From positions 8,852,001 through 8,916,000 of the forward strand of contig OZ038464.1 of NCBI GenBank assembly GCA_964036295.1: a DNA stretch of 64,000 nucleotides. The letters run 5' to 3'. Positions 63,473 to 64,000 of the stretch are shown here, one piece after another (positions within the stretch are counted from its first letter, which is position 1; every line of letters begins with the position of its first letter). Source of the stretch: Plumapathes pennacea. Taxonomy: Eukaryota; Cnidaria; Anthozoa; Antipatharia; Myriopathidae. The translations under genes and the position numbers were made by a program. The notes under the pieces were generated by a model. The model saw only the letters and a program-made list of their open reading frames with translations. It did not search any database and had not been told where the DNA came from.

Positions 63473-64000
63473 CTACTGGGCATTTTGAGTGGTGGAGAAA
63501 GAGGCCACATTCCGTGGCCCATTCGGATTGTTAAAGGTCTTGATATTGGCCAGGATGTCCTGTAGGATACATACAGTATGCCTTCAGACATGAGATGTAA
63601 CCCATAACCCATTAAATAAATAATTTTCAAATGTTTACCAGAAGAAAATTATCAAATGTATACTAGGTAACTACAGGTAGCATTGTTAGGACAACCAAGA
63701 AGATAACCTTACTATTCGTCTCTTTTGTGATAGTCCAAACTTTGGGAAGCTATATTTTTTTCACAGTGTATCTTACTGGGATTCAAGCTGATCAGACTAT
63801 CAATTCTCCTAATAACTACATACTATATGACTTTTCCCAGAACAGGTGGTAAAAATAATTACAGTAGGTCTTTTAGGTATACTGTACCAGCTCACCTTTT
63901 TACCTGATGCCTGGTGCCCAAGTCATGCCAATCCTGACCTGTTGGTCTTGTTTCAAACTCTTTCTTCATGCCACCATATAAGGCCTTTCTCTCCAGATAT
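63473..64000 (-). CDS. 3' end of an unidentified gene, last two coding exons, partial
   Basis: The exon 64000-63904 runs in from the window edge with LYGGMKKEFETRPTGQDWHD and LGTRHQ, ending at CAG before GTAAAA. After a 344-bp intron with acceptor TATCCTACAG, the terminal exon 63559-63473 continues in phase with DILANIKTFNNPNGPRN and ends NAQ-stop. The other two frames of the first exon contain stops, which supports this reading. I do not recognise the protein. The longer open frame 63301-63630 on the same strand is out of phase with the upstream exon and is not used. Confidence 0.5.

Noticed and set aside
63301-63630. 109-codon minus-strand frame as the terminal exon reading
   Set aside because: It is out of phase with the only open frame of the upstream exon at 63904-64000.

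Overview
The window is eukaryotic genomic DNA, most likely from a cnidarian and probably a stony coral or other anthozoan. The support is spliced host genes with canonical GT/AG introns, a very dense mix of foldback and MITE-type repeats, a DIRS-type retrotransposon and a LINE. The species cannot be read from the sequence.

The centrepiece is one complete Polinton/Maverick element (adintovirus-like) at 16760-36701, about 19.9 kb. It has terminal inverted repeats of about 424 bp that begin AGTAGTATAGG, and a perfect 6-bp target duplication AGATAC (16754-16759 and 36702-36707). The left and middle part is a minus-strand morphogenesis block. In window order it holds a 2TM protein, three receptor-binding or fibre-like proteins, an adenovirus-type protease, a core protein X-like membrane-active protein, an acidic protein, the double-jelly-roll major capsid protein, a small glycine-motif protein, a penton-like single-jelly-roll protein and a coiled-coil virion protein. 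The right part is a plus-strand block: packaging ATPase, zinc ribbons, a phospholipase A2-like protein, a chromodomain integrase, a zinc finger protein, protein-primed DNA polymerase B and small ORFs. Next to the left TIR lies a plus-strand zinc-ribbon protein that resembles the poxvirus late transcription factor VLTF3. Nearly every gene has an AT box (TATATA) abutting or overlapping its ATG, which suggests a compact virus-style promoter code. Several genes carry single-base frameshifts, so the copy is probably not fully functional, or the assembly has indel errors.

Left of the Polinton (1-16.7 kb) are foldback elements, an 8-bp-TSD hAT-like MITE (4437-4838), an inverted-repeat-bounded region carrying a two-exon gene with a HIRAN-like C-terminus (7174-8353), and a degenerate DIRS-like retrotransposon (about 9.0-16.1 kb). 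Its tyrosine recombinase gene is split by a 3.45-kb insertion. That insertion contains a tRNA-derived SINE, which is itself split by a 2.28-kb foldback element.

Right of the Polinton (36.7-64 kb) are more repeats, a 5'-truncated LINE with a 15-bp target duplication (41990-43581), and two or three host genes on the minus strand. One is a cysteine-string protein (DNAJC5-like) gene with its exons spread over 47377-57266. Inside one of its introns lies an intronless leucine-rich-repeat gene (48548-49741). The last two coding exons of an unidentified gene run off the right edge (63473-64000).
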